DNA of 64,000 nt from Paracentrotus lividus (lineage: Eukaryota; Echinodermata; Echinoidea; Camarodonta; Echinidae). Below are positions 1-12,871 of the stretch, piece by piece. The notes below the pieces were generated by a model. It was not told the DNA's origin. It was given only the letters and a program-made list of their open reading frames with translations, and ran no database searches. Position numbers and translations under genes: made by a program. Positions within the stretch are counted from its first letter, which is position 1. Each line of letters opens with the position of its first letter. The stretch is taken from the NCBI GenBank assembly GCA_940671915.1, contig CALNVZ010002974.1, forward strand, positions 16,595,794-16,659,793, written 5' to 3'.

Positions 1-1418
1 TTCTTCTTTTGATTTTTTATTATTTTTTTTTTTTTTAAACCTTTTCCCTTCCTCATATGGCTAAAAAATTCAAGAAAGTCCCCATTGCCCCTGAACATTA
101 ACAATTATGAAACTAATGAAATTGGCCAACCAAATCCAAATGATTGTTGAATAGGTTTTCCAAACTTAAATCGGTTCCCTTTTGTTCCCTTTTTTATTTG
201 TTACTTTTTTAAAGGATGTCAGGGCGGATCTTGGGGTAATGACCCGGGGGGGGGGGCGCTCAGTCAGAGACAAAAGTGCTACACATGTGCGTTTACGCAC
301 CCTGAAAATGGACCCTAAATGTCGAATTGCATGAAAGGCCAAATTTGAAACTCTATTCGACATCAGACTGGAAAACCAAACCCTAAACCTAAACACAATG
401 AAATTTAGACCCCTAACATAGCAATTTTCGCTAAAAAGACCCTCTATTTATAAAAAAAAATTTTTTTAAGGAAAGCGTTGACGATCGACGGCACCATAAG
501 CCTGAAAATAGACTCATTCGACGCTTTTTTTTTTAAATTTGTGGACGCGCATGAGTAACACATTTTGTTGTGACCCACCCCCTGGAGTTATGATATACCA
601 GTGGCGGATCCAGGATTTCATTACAGGGGGGGGGCAAATCGGAATTTCAGATTTTGGTACACTCAAATTTTTCACGTTGCGCTGGTCGAGCGAAAAGGGG
701 GGGGGGGGTAGTAGGTTAATTTTTTATTTTTTTTTGGCCTTACAAATGACAGGGATTTATAGCTATTAAAGCGTCAAGATCGAGCATTAGATCAAATTTA
801 GACTGACCATGACGGATCTAGCTTTTTTTCCTAAGGGAAGGTGGTTGCAAAAAGAACGAGCCGCGAGGCGTAATTGAGTCCCCCCCCTCCCCACCCAGTT
901 ACGGGCCTAATATAATAATAATAATTCTTCCCCCCCCCCCCCGTAGATCTGCCACTGACTAATTTTAGTCTAATTTTGAAGTATTGATTAAATTTTATCG
1001 ATGGTCAATTTCCCTATAGGTTATAAAGGCCTAGACCTTACTTTTCCATTTTGTGCTTTGAAATCAAAACGTGAAATTTTTGCTACATATTGCAGTCAGT
1101 GACACGGGACTTCACTTATGACCTCCATTTTCGTTTGTTACTTGTTTACATTTCGTGTGAACAAGAAAAGTAGGTCGTTTCCGAGAAGTTGAAATGTATT
1201 ACATTTGACGAGACAGCAGATTTCATAGACGCGCATCTCTGACCCGACCTACATAAAAGCACATGATTTGCAAATTTATGTTTGCGACATCGACAGACAA
1301 TGTTTACATAACACGTGACGATACATATATTGCATAGCGCATTGATACGAACACGAAATCCGAGATCAATCACATTCACGGAGGGAAAAAGAAATCGTCA
1401 TCAAGGAATGTTAATAAA
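1..1418. other. upstream region of the SDR gene, repeat-rich
   Basis: No gene recognised. It holds homopolymer G and C runs and the repeat at 599-957. A promoter probably lies in the last few hundred bases before 1419, but no TATA box or other defined element could be supported. Confidence 0.3.
599..957. mobile_element. hAT-like short element, CAGTGGCGGATCC family, possibly composite
   Basis: The left end reads CAGTGGCGGATCCAGG and the right end is the inverse of CAGTGGCAGATCTACGG. CAGTGG termini are typical of hAT transposons. No clear 8-bp target duplication is visible, so the two ends may belong to different copies. The same family occurs at 15704-15863 and near 31349. Confidence 0.45.
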
Positions 1419-4400
1419 ATGGCAGAACCTGAGGGACAGCGAATGGAAGATGATCTTTCCGATAATTCATTACCTTTAGGATATTTTTACCACTGTTGGG
1501 CCCTATTAATCGAGCTAGCAGTTTTATTTTGCCGCATGTTTTATCATATTGTCTGCAGCTTATTCCGTTTCGTCTTTCCAGCCAGTCCCAAATACGTGTA
1601 TGGGCGTACTGTTTTGATCACCGGCTCAGCAAATGGACTCGGCAGATTGTTGGCTCAGGAATTTGCAAGGAGAGGTGCTCAACTTGTTCTAATTGATGTA
1701 GATATGGAAGGAAACAAATTATTGGCAGAGGAACTTTGTAGTAAAGGAAGGAGTGCCCATGCATACTACTGTGATTTGAGTAGAAAAACAGACTTGTATT
1801 CGGTGGTGGCGCAAATTAAACGAGATATTGGACATGTTGATATTTTGATCAATAATGCAGCTACTCTCAGTGGAAAACCAGTGCTAGAATGTTCAGAGAA
1901 TGCTATAGAGAAGGTCTTTGAAGTGAATACCATGGCATATATTTGGGTATGATATAGTCTAGAGATCTTTTTAGATGTAAACCTACAATTATTTGTGAAA
2001 TTGACACAATTTAATGATCGATGTGTGGATAAAAAAAATTAAAAAATTAATCTTTAGTATAGTCTAATGGTTAGATCTTGTCACTATTATTATTACATTT
2101 ATGCTGATCTCCAATAGAGGAGAAGGAAGAAGAAGAAGAAGAATTTGAAGGTTTTGTCTCATCCAGGTCATGTCATCACGAGGCTGGGGTTTGACTTGAC
2201 TTAGAGTGTGAAAGTGCCATTATGTCAAAAGAACTTCAGAAATGTCAATAATTAAAATGATTAACATGTAGTGTTGAAGACGAGCTGATTTGGCCATAAG
2301 GCATAACACATATTTCTCATAGACCTTACATCCTTAGCCCAAGTATATTCAGGCCGAGTCCTCGATGTGTTAAACATAGAAATGCCCAACATGAAGATGA
2401 CACTGATTAATGTACATTTGTGTATTTTGCAGCATGCCCTTTTTCAAGAAGGCGCCTTTCAAGAAACTCAACTCCCCCATCCCCCCCCCCAAAAACAAAA
2501 AAAAAAAAAAAAAAAAAAAAAACTTCTTCTCGCTTTGCAGTACATTCCGTCAGCATCATTTTCCCCCTTAAAGAAAAAGTTGATGCCAAATTCTATACAA
2601 AATACATTTATGCAATGTTTCCTAATTTTTTTTTTCTAACTACAGCTTACCAAAGCTTTCCTGCCTGACATGCTGAATCGGAAGCAGGGTCACATTGTCA
2701 ACATAGCCAGTCTGGCTGGCTTTGTTGGTGTCAATGGTCTTGCGGACTATTGCGCCAGTAAATCAGCAATTATCGGATTTACAGAGGCATTAGGGTATGA
2801 GTTGAAACAGATGAAGGTTTCAGGTGTACATCTATCTCTCGTATGTCCATCCTACATGGAAGAAGGCATGTTTGCTGAGTGTAAATCAAGGTAAACATTG
2901 TTATATGATTTTCCAAAAAACAAAGTGCTAAATATTGGTAATGTAAAGTGCCCAGTGAAATTCGGTTGTTCAAATATGTATAGTGGTGATCCGTCTCATG
3001 GTATACGATTTGGTTATGATATGCATGTATGTCAAAAATTTTATTTGATAAGATATTTAAAAGTCATCAAGAACAAATCTAGTCTCTGTGACTAGTCCCA
3101 AACGTGTCTCAAACCTGTCTTATGGCAGCTGAGATAGAATGCAAGTCATAAAAGAGACCCACATATCCTGCATGTTATTCCTAAAACCAACAAACCTTTG
3201 TAAATGAGTAGTGTGGTTGGCAACATGTTTTTTTTTCTACAGTTATGTCTCCTACCATGAAGAAATTGGTACAATGTAATCTGGATTGATGGTATTGGGG
3301 TAATATGCTTTGTTCCCATGACTCTTTAATCCATCTTTTTTTTTTTTATCTTCTAGGTTTCCTGCCCCCTTGAAGTCTGAGAGAGCGGTTAAGATGATTC
3401 TACAAGGTATCCTAACCAATCAGAAGAGAATCTTTGTACCTTGGTATGCACAGTACATTCCAGCTGTCAAATCGTAAGTTAATCATCTTGGGCATTAACT
3501 TATTAACACATTTTTCTATATCAATATTTAATTATCAATGCTTTTCCTGCTCTTGGCATAATAAATTAAGAGGAAATATTAAAAGTTTTTCTTTTGAGAG
3601 CTACCATACTTGCACGTTAAAAGTGCATTCAAGCCAATGATAAAAGAATTGAAGAGGGGCTCTATGTGATATTCCAGTTTGTTTTGGGGGCAATTCAGGG
3701 AATCAACACCCCTTGCTCCCTTGTATTTTTCATTGATCATATTTGACTATCACCAGCCATTGTTATAGAAGTGGCATCAATGATCATTAGTAAATGGTAT
3801 GGTACAATCCAGAGATGCCACTTTTAGGACATTTCCTGAATTCTTGATTTTCTTTTACTCAAATTTCCATGCTTTAAAAAAAAAAAAATGAATCCCCCTT
3901 TCTTTTTTTCTTTTTTTTTTTTTTTTACCTTTTTCACCCAAACTTGCATGCTTGTTCAGGATTTTTTGCCAATTTTAGGTGTTTTTTTATATAGTTCCGA
4001 ATGGCATCTCTGACAAATACACATGCATATTAAACAAGTTTTTAAAAATATTTTTTGTTTTTATGAAATATGCTTCCTCTTCCTATCCAAGAAACAACAG
4101 TCTTTTGTCAATTATAAATTGAATATGATATATTGATCGGAAGGTTAGATTAGAATTTGACATATCCTGTAGAGTGCAGTGGGTTTGAAAAGTCACTATT
4201 GTGAACAAAGAACTGATTACATCAACATTTCTAGAAGTGTCTGATTCCTAATTATATCCTATTTCCTGTATGAATTGATGCAAGGGTGAATGAATCATAT
4301 GAACATGTAATGAACCTTGGGTTTAACGACATGTACTGTACTGAAGGCCTTTTAAAGGATTTTTCAATACTTTCCTATTACCCACAGCGTTACATATTTC

Positions 4401-5401
4401 CACAGTGTAAATAAATCAGCTCTCCTTTGCAAACTTTCAACAATCATACATTCTTTCCTCCTTTTAAAAAAAATTACAATTTTTCATATTAAAGGGACGT
4501 ATAATTGATAAAACATGGGGAAAGCACCTTATCTCGGATGAAAAGATAACATTCCAATCAGAGCCTGAGGCGTGTTGCCTAATCTTCAGCGACAACGCAT
4601 CTGGAGTTAATCCGGTTAATCCTTCATGGCTAGACTAACTAACCAGAATTCCGAAATAAATCTAGCCTATGTTTCGGTTTTTGAAATGGAGCATTATACA
4701 AGTCCTCACTTTGAATTTAAAAGTCTGTAAACTAAAAATTATTGAGGACTCTAGAATCCGAAGCTATTGACCCTATTTACTGACTGAATTCAGTCAACTT
4801 CGTTATGTTCGTGCTGTCCGAAAGTTAATCCCCAGTAGTCCGACCCATGCGTAAGCCACTGTCGATTGTGTACGAGTCAATGGAGCTCTGGAAAAATGCG
4901 CATTCCCCACGATCTGCGAGTTGCGAGCGCCTTTAATGATCCCATATGATTGGGGGTAAAAAAAAAAAAAAAAAAAAAATGCATAAATTATCTACTAATT
5001 TGTTCTTGAAATGGTGATTTTTCTTGTGATGCCAATTTTAATATTTTTTATTAAATTTGCATTAAACATTTTGGTATTAGTGAACAACATTAATATTAAA
5101 TTCGACTTAAAGGTAGTGTCATCCTTTTGCAGGCAAAAATATTACATTTCTAGTTTTTGAGAGGATATAGTAGTATATCAATGACTATATCTTCCCACAA
5201 CATGATTAAGTTAAAATGTGTATGTTTGTCATTATATTGCGATTATCAAAATTCATTCCTATTTTTTCGAACCTCAAAAAAATATACCATACGGTACGAA
5301 CCGTTGACCGTTAGCGCAGAGAATAATCAAGCATGATTTTTCTCTACAGATCCGCGGATTTCCGCGGATTTTGAAATTCTATAAAAAAAAATAATAAATA
5401 A

Positions 5402-5452
<51 letters not shown>

Positions 5453-6147
5453 ATGTACATAGCAGAGGTGTTTTCAGCGGTGTTTTCATTGTGTATTCTG
5501 GAATTATTTTCTGCTCTCACTGTGTGTAGACTTGGAACACGAGATTGGCTTGACGAAGTTGTAGCCAAAGAAATGTATTTTCTATACCTAAAATTGCTAA
5601 ATTCTCTGCGGGAGGGAGAACTCCCCTCCCAAACCCACCCCCAGGGACTTTGGTCGCTATGCTCCCTCACTGGTAGCAATTTTCCTCTTTTTTTTAAAAT
5701 TTCTATGTCTCATGCCTGATAATGCACGCTGATGCACCGTGTTTATATTGCTGTGTGTGGTCCGTGCTGCACGCGCTGTAATATCAGCGAGGTTGATGGA
5801 GAGCTGGTCTAGATTGGTAGTCAGATTTTCGTTTCATATTACTGATCTAGGCATCCTATGACAGTAAGATTGAATAGACAATATATGTTGATCATATTCT
5901 AAAGTTATGCCAAGTTGCATTAGTTTTTGCAATTTGTGAAAAAGGATGACACTACCTTTAAATAAATTCAAATGGTTCAGTATTTAAAGTTTTGCTCTTT
6001 TGGGGAATTAGTTCTGTATGATTAAGGACACAATTGTTTTTCCTTTACAGTGTCTTACCAGTGAGTGCCTTTACAGCCCTTTTGGATTTTAGTGGAGGGG
6101 GTGGCGTCAGCTTCCTCAGAAACTTCAAAGGACCCAGGAAGAGTTAA
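1419..6147 (+). CDS. SDR16C5: SDR16C-type short-chain dehydrogenase (epidermal retinol dehydrogenase 2-like), 4 exons
   Basis: Exons 1419-1946, 2646-2890, 3357-3473 and 6051-6147 join in frame through GT-AG introns to 328 residues. A hydrophobic N-terminal segment at about residues 22-53 could anchor the protein in the ER membrane. The Rossmann fold follows: TGSANGLG at 68-75 (cofactor glycine motif), acidic LIDVD ending strand 2 (favours NAD over NADP), NNAA at 145-148, and the catalytic set N170, S198, Y211 and K215 (YCASK). Family members oxidise retinol to retinaldehyde; that substrate is inferred from resemblance to vertebrate RDHE2/SDR16C proteins, not shown here. ATG 1419 is the first Met after an in-frame TAG at 1335 and has a good start context (A at -3, G at +4). 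The last intron carries a TTAA-flanked transposon. The usual NNAG motif reads NNAA. SDR16C assignment is fairly sure; the exact orthologue is not. Confidence 0.88.
5111..5957. mobile_element. TTAA-flanked DNA element in SDR intron 3
   Basis: 847 bp, bounded by TTAA at 5107-5110 and 5958-5961. The terminal inverted repeat is AGGTAGTGTCATCCTTTT at the left and its inverse at the right. TTAA duplication is the mark of piggyBac and Kolobok transposases. No transposase is encoded; a poly-T run of about 50 bases lies inside (5405-5450). Probably a non-autonomous copy. Confidence 0.7.
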
Positions 6148-6882
6148 CTCAGATGTTAAAGCTTCTCTTCTATGCACAATCATGATGGATGTTGAACAAG
6201 ATGTCTTGCATACAGGTCTGGGAGATACATACAATGTCCTTTCATACGACAATACATTTCCACTTGGTCTATCTACATGTGCACCTACTTTGACTTCTTT
6301 CTGATTGGTCTCAACACACTTGGCCTAATTCCATTGCTTCTACAACCACATTGCCTATCTACCATTTTGTCTACTTTCCATTTTGTCTAATGCTGATTTT
6401 GTCTAATTGCTACTACAAACTGGTAATAGATCTAATATTCATTTGGGAATTAGATGAAAATGCAATCAGACAGTTCGGGTGTTAGACGAAATGGCATTAG
6501 ACTAAGTAGTCATAAGACCAAGTGAGAATTAGACCAGGTGGAAATTAGCCAAAAATGTTAATAGACCAAATGGGTTTAACCCATGGCATAAAACAAACAG
6601 AAAAATGAACTACAAATGCTATAACTGCTGATAGACCAAGTGAATATAAACACATTGGTTGCTGGGGAAACTGCACAAAAAACATCAGAAATATCAGGGA
6701 TAAAAAACATGTACCTCTTCAGATGAAACATCTTATTCCATTAAAAAAGCATATTATCATTACAGTTCTTTTGATGTGAAGAATCTGTTTTATCTTGATG
6801 TGGTATGTTCCCACCATTAACACTGTCAGACAATAAAATTCATGTCAGTTTTTGCATATTTTGTACATGTTACATGTACCTC
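6148..6882 (+). other. probable 3' untranslated region of the SDR gene
   Basis: No coding signal follows the TAA at 6145. An AATAAA polyadenylation motif lies at 6832-6837, just before a transposon-like element. The segment 6230-6600 consists of short, alternating-strand copies of a TTAGACCAAGTGG-like motif, which is also seen at 43200-43740. The transcript end is inferred only from the motif. Confidence 0.35.
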
Positions 6883-7986
6883 CAGGCCTCGAAAGTCACC
6901 TGTTTTAGGGGCAGGCAACTTTTAGTTTTGGGGGGCACTTTTTTCACTTTTTTCAAGGGCAGCAAGTTAGTTAGGTCAGAGGGGCACCAAGGCAAAAACC
7001 GACAATTATGAAAGGGCACCAAGGCAAATCCCCAAAATATGAAAGGGCTCCAACCCTTGGTAATACCAAGTAAAATTAAGTAAGGGATTATTAGCAATGA
7101 ACGATGGTGGATGAACACCTACGGTGGCTCCTGTTTCTGGTAACACTAGATTAGTCGAATACAAAACGGAGGTGAGCCCTCTTACAGTTTGAAAGAACTC
7201 ACCTCATTTTGAGTTAGTGTAGACCACCTCTTAATCAATTCTTGAATGAAGAAGAAAAATTGCTGCTATTTTTTTCGCTCCTTTTGAAAGTTTACCTTTC
7301 TTGCCGAATAAAGCCAGACAATTTATTTTTCTAAAACGCAAATCGAAAACTCGAAACAAAATCATTCGCTCGTATTCATTGACAATCTAGATCAACGAGC
7401 CGAAACATCGCACATGGAAAATAGCTGCAATGGCACATTGCGTGTAATGTAACAGCCTGTATCGAAACTTTCCCCCCGCTGTAAACTTTACTCGATGCAG
7501 ATACGTTGACACGAAGGGCACAATAATACGAGGAATTGAGTTCAATAAATGGAATGTCCATTGCATTTGTTTACGAAAACTCTCCCATCGCATTTACCCC
7601 CCTGAAGTTGTACTCGGGTACGTAACGTACATAGGCTATTCGGACGAAGGTACGAGGGAGTGAGTTCGGGTAATAGAATGGCAGCGTGTTTACAAAAAAA
7701 TCCCATCACTGCGGTGCGAGCATGCACGAGTCGAGTCGGCTGCAATCACGCTGAACGTTGATGTTGAATTGCAACTGAACCGACACTGCTCTGATGCACT
7801 TGTGAATCGAAGCTGTTATTAGTTTGGTGCGAAAAAATGTTGTTTCCGTACGTTTAGGGGAAAAGGGCATTACGGCAAACTGGCTACAAGTTGCCGTAAA
7901 GTTAATAATTTTGAGAGGGGCGACGCGGCAAGTAGAGGGGGCATCGCGGCAAATTGCCTTTTGCCGGCCGGGTAATTCGAGCCCTG
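6883..7986. mobile_element. DNA-transposon-like element with CAGGSCTCGAA ends
   Basis: 1104 bp flanked by TACCTC at 6877-6882 and 7987-7992. The left end reads CAGGCCTCGAA and the right end TTCGAGCCCTG. Similar ends occur in hAT-type elements, but the shared flank is 6 rather than 8 bases. No transposase reading frame was found. Confidence 0.5.
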
Positions 7987-8299
7987 TACCTCAGGAACCA
8001 GTCATTTCCTTTATTGAACCTGTGTGAGTGAGAGAAATCAATTGTAAACAAACAAAATTTACATTTTTTTTATACGGACATCTGCATAGTTGTATGTACA
8101 TGCTACCTCAAAGTAAAAGGAGTCAGTTTGAATGTGGATGAAAGAATTAATTACGAAAGTAAAAAAAAAATTATAATAATAATTAAAATAATTTGATATC
8201 ATTTACTGAAAGAGGATTTTACTCATTGTAAATCAAACAAGTTAATATCATTGTTGCTTTCAGCAGACTCTGTTCTTAATATGGTTTAAATTACCAATA

Positions 8300-9018
8300 C
8301 AGTCCAGTCCCTTTATTACAAGCTCCGTTGGATCAAGCCAGTCTTGTTATGAATGGTTTATGGATTACTCTCTGGACAAGTACTCCCTGAACAAGTACCC
8401 CTGCCAAAAACACCTAAGGGTGGTATCTCACTTCGCGGAGACGTCTCCGCGACATAATAGAAAATTTCGTCTCCGCGATAGATACAAATTATTAGAGACG
8501 TCTCCAATATCGCAGAGACATCTCCAAAATGTCTTGGAGACGTCTACTGAGATTCGGATACTGATTTTTTTTTTTTCATGAATTAATTGTCGTAGAGACG
8601 TCTGGGAGATGTCTCGGAGACATCTCCGCAATATCAGAGACGTCTCTAATACTTTTTATCCATTGCGGAGACGAAAGTTTCTATTCTGTCGCGGAGACGT
8701 CTCCGCGAAGTGAGATACCACCCTTACCCTATTTCTGAGGGTAGTTGTCCATGAAGAAATTATGATTGTGCCCTTTTGATACCCACATGTGGTGGGGTCG
8801 AGAGGACAACCTATGAACTAATCAAACAAAAGCTATAGAATTGAGTTTAAAAATGCATCAACTATTGTTCTGAATATTACAAACAAAATGATTTCATTAT
8901 AGTGAGGCAATTCCCTGTTCCCTATTTGTGGAAGCCCATTTGTTAAGTCTTCAATATAATGTGATTCTGATATAGCAAGGTTTGGTCCCAAATACCTTGT
9001 TATAACTGGAGTTGACTG
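8300..9018. mobile_element. TA-flanked MITE carrying a nested second MITE
   Basis: The ends read CAGTCCAGTCCCTTTATTAC and the inverse of CAGTCAACTCCAGTTATAAC, with TA on both sides (8298-8299, 9019-9020), as in Tc1/mariner-type elements. The inner 306 bp at 8418-8723 are a separate insertion of the GGTGGTATCTCAC family, leaving about 413 bp of host element. Non-coding. Confidence 0.6.
8418..8723. mobile_element. GGTGGTATCTCAC palindromic MITE, copy 1
   Basis: The termini GGGTGGTATCTCACTTCGCG and their inverse form long arms, filled with repeated AGACGTCTCC and CGCGGAGACG units on both strands. It is preceded by TAA (8415-8417) and followed by TTA (8724-8726). A three-base TWA duplication points to the PIF/Harbinger superfamily. 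Other copies: 12426-12826, 40717-40849 and, diverged, 46164-46436. Confidence 0.75.
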
Positions 9019-11639
9019 TACTTATTACGACAGGGTGTATACATGTACTTGAAATCATAAAGGCCCATTTCAGTTGTTTTATATATAGAAAACACCAAGG
9101 TGGATATATGTATTAGCACTATAAAAATGTAACTATTCTTATTATGGTCCATGATCAATATGTTTGCTTCCATCAAGATGGAAGTCAATTTTGGTGGTAG
9201 TTGTGATCAATAGGAGAGACTATTTGCATGTAGTATACCGATCATGTTATTTATATAATCTCAGTATGCTGTACCCACCATATGTAATTTGTATGTAACT
9301 TTTTTCCGCAATTGTGTGCTAGCAACAAGTATGGGTCCCAGTTGAACTGAGAAGAATGTAGAACTATATGAAGAGAAATTAATTAAATGTAAATTTAAAA
9401 GTACATTTTTACTATAAAATTTGAAAATGCGAACAATAGTACAAAGCCAAAATAATAAAGATGAGAAATAATGATTTTATCAAATATTATGTTTCCTTTT
9501 TTTTTTAATTGAAGGCCCAGGTCTGCAGGGATTTAGTCTTTTATTTTGTACAATGAAATTAACTGCTCTGCCATTTTAAATCGATCCATTCCCATACAAA
9601 ATGTTAGTGTTTTTTCAAGCCCATTTGAAAGTTTTTTTTACTTTTTATTTTTAAGGTTTATTATTTTTACACTAATGCACAGACACAAAAAATCTGGGCC
9701 TGCGGAGCCAGAGGAGGGGGCTTCAACCCAAGACTGTGCTTACCTGTATAAACTCAATATACCCATTTTTAAATCACCTTTTCAGTAAATGTTTACAAAA
9801 AAAGTGAAATGACCATCAGCTTGTGAGTTTTAGCCTATATATTTAGCCTCCCCCTCCCCCATTTTAGCTCAGCCCCTCCACTTTCAATATGCTCCATGGC
9901 CCCTGTAAATCATGTTTAATGTCTGGTTTTCAAGCAAATAATTTTCCACTGATCGAGTAAAGATTAAAACCCAGCCAATGTTTTATTAATCTCATGTTTC
10001 AATTTGATGCAAAGCTGACATGTCGATGGAGCCTTTTGCTATTACATACAGGTCGCTGGACTTCAGACCAAACAATTAATAGTTCAGTCGTTGGTAGCAT
10101 AGTAATCACCAGAAAGTTTGACAAAACACATTTAGTTAAAAAGCATGAATTAAAAAAAAAAAATTTGAAAATGACAGGGGTATGATTACTTATGAGCACG
10201 ACTGTAGTTGTATTATATGTGGATGTGTGTGAGATATATAAATTCTTCTGCAGTTCAAATCATATTTCGTCAGATATACATTTTTCAGGATACAAACATG
10301 TACATTAACATGCTTTGTTTTTTATATATAGAATATATCATCTTTATTTGCTGTACATTTGTCTCTGTTGAGTGTGTGATAAGTTATACTGATATTCTAT
10401 TTTAAGAATGAGGTAACTATGTTTAGCAGATTTTATTCTATGTAACAACCATTGATATTTTAGGAGGGCCGTGTGAAATATGACACACCAAGTCACCGAA
10501 TCTTTTCACATAAAAACAATATACTATTAAAAATTCTTAACGTTGGAATTGATATTTGTGCAATGATTTCTCAAATGCAGTTTCTGAACTAGTGCATTTT
10601 TTTGGTGAATTTAAATCGCTACCTACTGTAAATAAAAAAAAAATAATAATTCTGGACATTAAAAGCAGAGATAAATAATTTTTTTTTTAAAGGCATCAGT
10701 TGATTCTAATTAATTTTTACAATTCAACTCTTGTCCCTTTGGTTTTCCTGTATATTGTTTGATTTTTGGGTTCAATGTATTTATTCTCACAGTTTACACA
10801 AATTTAACATAGTACCTTAGAATTACAATCCATACAATTATGTTCATCTTATTTTCTTATCAACAATTAAATTTTTGCAGTTGTTTCTTTGTTCCTTTGA
10901 AGCATTATGTCAGAAACAATATACATGTACATGTGAAGAGCTTGTTTCCAAAAGGGACTTAATCCACTTTTGATGAAAATTGAGTTATTGATATCAGGAC
11001 ATTGTTGAGGTACGTGCCCATCTGTGAGCAAAATAACTTACCAGTACCTAAATTTTGATTGCAACTTCCAGAAATTGCAACTTTTAATTTCAATTTTCCA
11101 TAGACGCCTGTACAAAATCCGGCAAAGAAAAGCCATTTACTCTTAAGTTACAAAAGTGGATTTAGTCCCGTTTGGAAACAAACTCTTCATGTATATCTGT
11201 CACATTTGACTGCCCATATGTGTCATATATAACATCATTCATGTATATATACACGAGTAAATTTGCATGAACATGTAAACGTTTGTACTAGTATTTATGT
11301 ACTCTTTAATCATTGTACACATTATCAGACTATTATAGTAGTAGTCTCAATACATTATACATGCCTATTATACCTTTGCCATTGACTAAATGATTTCAAT
11401 TGTGAACTTATATATAAAGTTATATATTGAAGTAACAGCAACATATGTGATTTATTCATAAGTAATCAATACTGACTTTTTGTGAAAAGTAATAATTAAA
11501 TTGTCTTCCCTTGATTGAACATTTAAGGAACACTGATTTGAATGTAATTCTATGTGGCATGTTAACTGTATTTTTTAAACTGTGCTAATTGCTATTGTAT
11601 GCTTTTTAACAATAAAAACAGTGTGTTTTTGTGTTACTA
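9019..11639. other. intergenic, no gene seen
   Basis: AT-rich DNA with scattered short poly-A and poly-T runs. No exon with coding signal and splice sites was recognised on either strand. An odd near-mirror phrase about 'gcttgtttcc...gggactt' recurs at 10940 and 11160 and may mark another degraded palindromic insertion. Confidence 0.4.
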
Positions 11640-12073
11640 CAGTCTATATGAAATCAAATGGTACAGGTGAAAAGTTTTCTTTATAGTTTGAAGATTAATC
11701 ACAATCTAGTAGTGTTGGGTATTTCCATAAAGCAGGAAAACAGACTTTCTTCCGCATTTTCCATCTCATTTGGTGCTGCAGATCTTGATATGTAGTTAGT
11801 TTTCTACAAGTCAATTTTGTGCGTGCCATGTCTATGGCATTGTTTAGGTTTCGCACATAATAGGCTATAATAGGCCATCCTACAAAATTTAGCATCACTT
11901 AAATGTTTTACAACTGCAAAATAGACAAAGAAGTAAATAAGGAATGAAAAATCTTTTAACTTCAATGTGGTACCACATAAACACATTGTTTTTGAAGATT
12001 TTATACCTAATTTATTTTCCCCTACTTGTACCATTTTCCCCCACTTGTATACCATTTTCCCCAAAACAGTCTG
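11640..12073 (-). mobile_element. CAGTCTGTGTC MITE, reverse copy
   Basis: 434 bp with TA at 11638-11639 and 12074-12075. The ends CAGTCT and CAGTCTG are followed inward by (A)ATGGTAC motifs. The sequence aligns in inverse orientation with the copies at 12872-13349 and 38082-38554. Tc1/mariner-like by its TA duplication; non-coding. Confidence 0.6.
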
Positions 12074-12425
12074 TACATGTTGGATGTAGGCATTATTAAT
12101 AAAGTCAAATTGGTTAATTCATTGTACATGTACAGAACTATATTGATTTTTATGTGAACTCAATGCATGCAGTATTTTTTTTTTTAAATATATATATAAT
12201 AAGGATTATACATTGCTACTGATTTCTTTGTACAATTTTTTTTATTCATGATAGTATCTAATCAGTTCAACTGATAACCAATAAATATGTATGAATCATG
12301 TAAAAAATTATTAAGACCTGTGTGATGGAATTTTTCATCCTGTATTTTGCATCTTTAGATTGGTTACATTCTTTGCTTTAAAATTAATGAGTTGGTGTCT
12401 TTTGACGAATATGGGCTGTGAGTAA

Positions 12426-12826
12426 TGGTGGTATCTCACTTTGCGGAGACGGGTTTGAGACGGATATGGGACTTTTGAAAGTTGTCGCGGAAACGTCTCC
12501 TGAGTCCCCACGACGTTTCATGAAACCTGTCTGAAAACCGTCTCAAAGTACTCCCAAATCCATCTCAGATACACCTCCGATACTTTTTTTTTTTCTGTCG
12601 CGGAGACGTCTCTGGTATTTTTCTTTCCGTTGCGGAGACGTTTCTGAGACGGATTTGAGACAACTTTGAGACGTTTTGGGGAATCCCGAGACTCATAAAA
12701 AGGTCACAGGGACTCGGGAGACATCTGGGAGATGACTCCGCGACAAGTTTCAAAATCATCTCAAAGCTGTCTAAAAATAGCCCCAAATCCGTATCAAACC
12801 CTTTTCCGCGAAGTGAGATATCACCA
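12426..12826. mobile_element. GGTGGTATCTCAC palindromic MITE, copy 2
   Basis: 401 bp with perfect TAA duplications at 12423-12425 and 12827-12829. The ends are TGGTGGTATCTCACTTTGCG and a near-inverse (GCGAAGTGAGATATCACCA). The interior carries many GAGACG/CGTCTC units on both strands. This copy best supports the 3-bp TAA target site. Confidence 0.75.
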
Positions 12827-12871
12827 TAAGATCAAAAGGAAATTATCACTAGCACTGGATAACCTAAAATA

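Noticed and set aside
539-769. Frame containing WRIQDF followed by glycines, also seen near 15700 and 31300
   Set aside because: Translation of the CAGTGGCGGATCC repeat; recurrence reflects a transposon, not a protein family.
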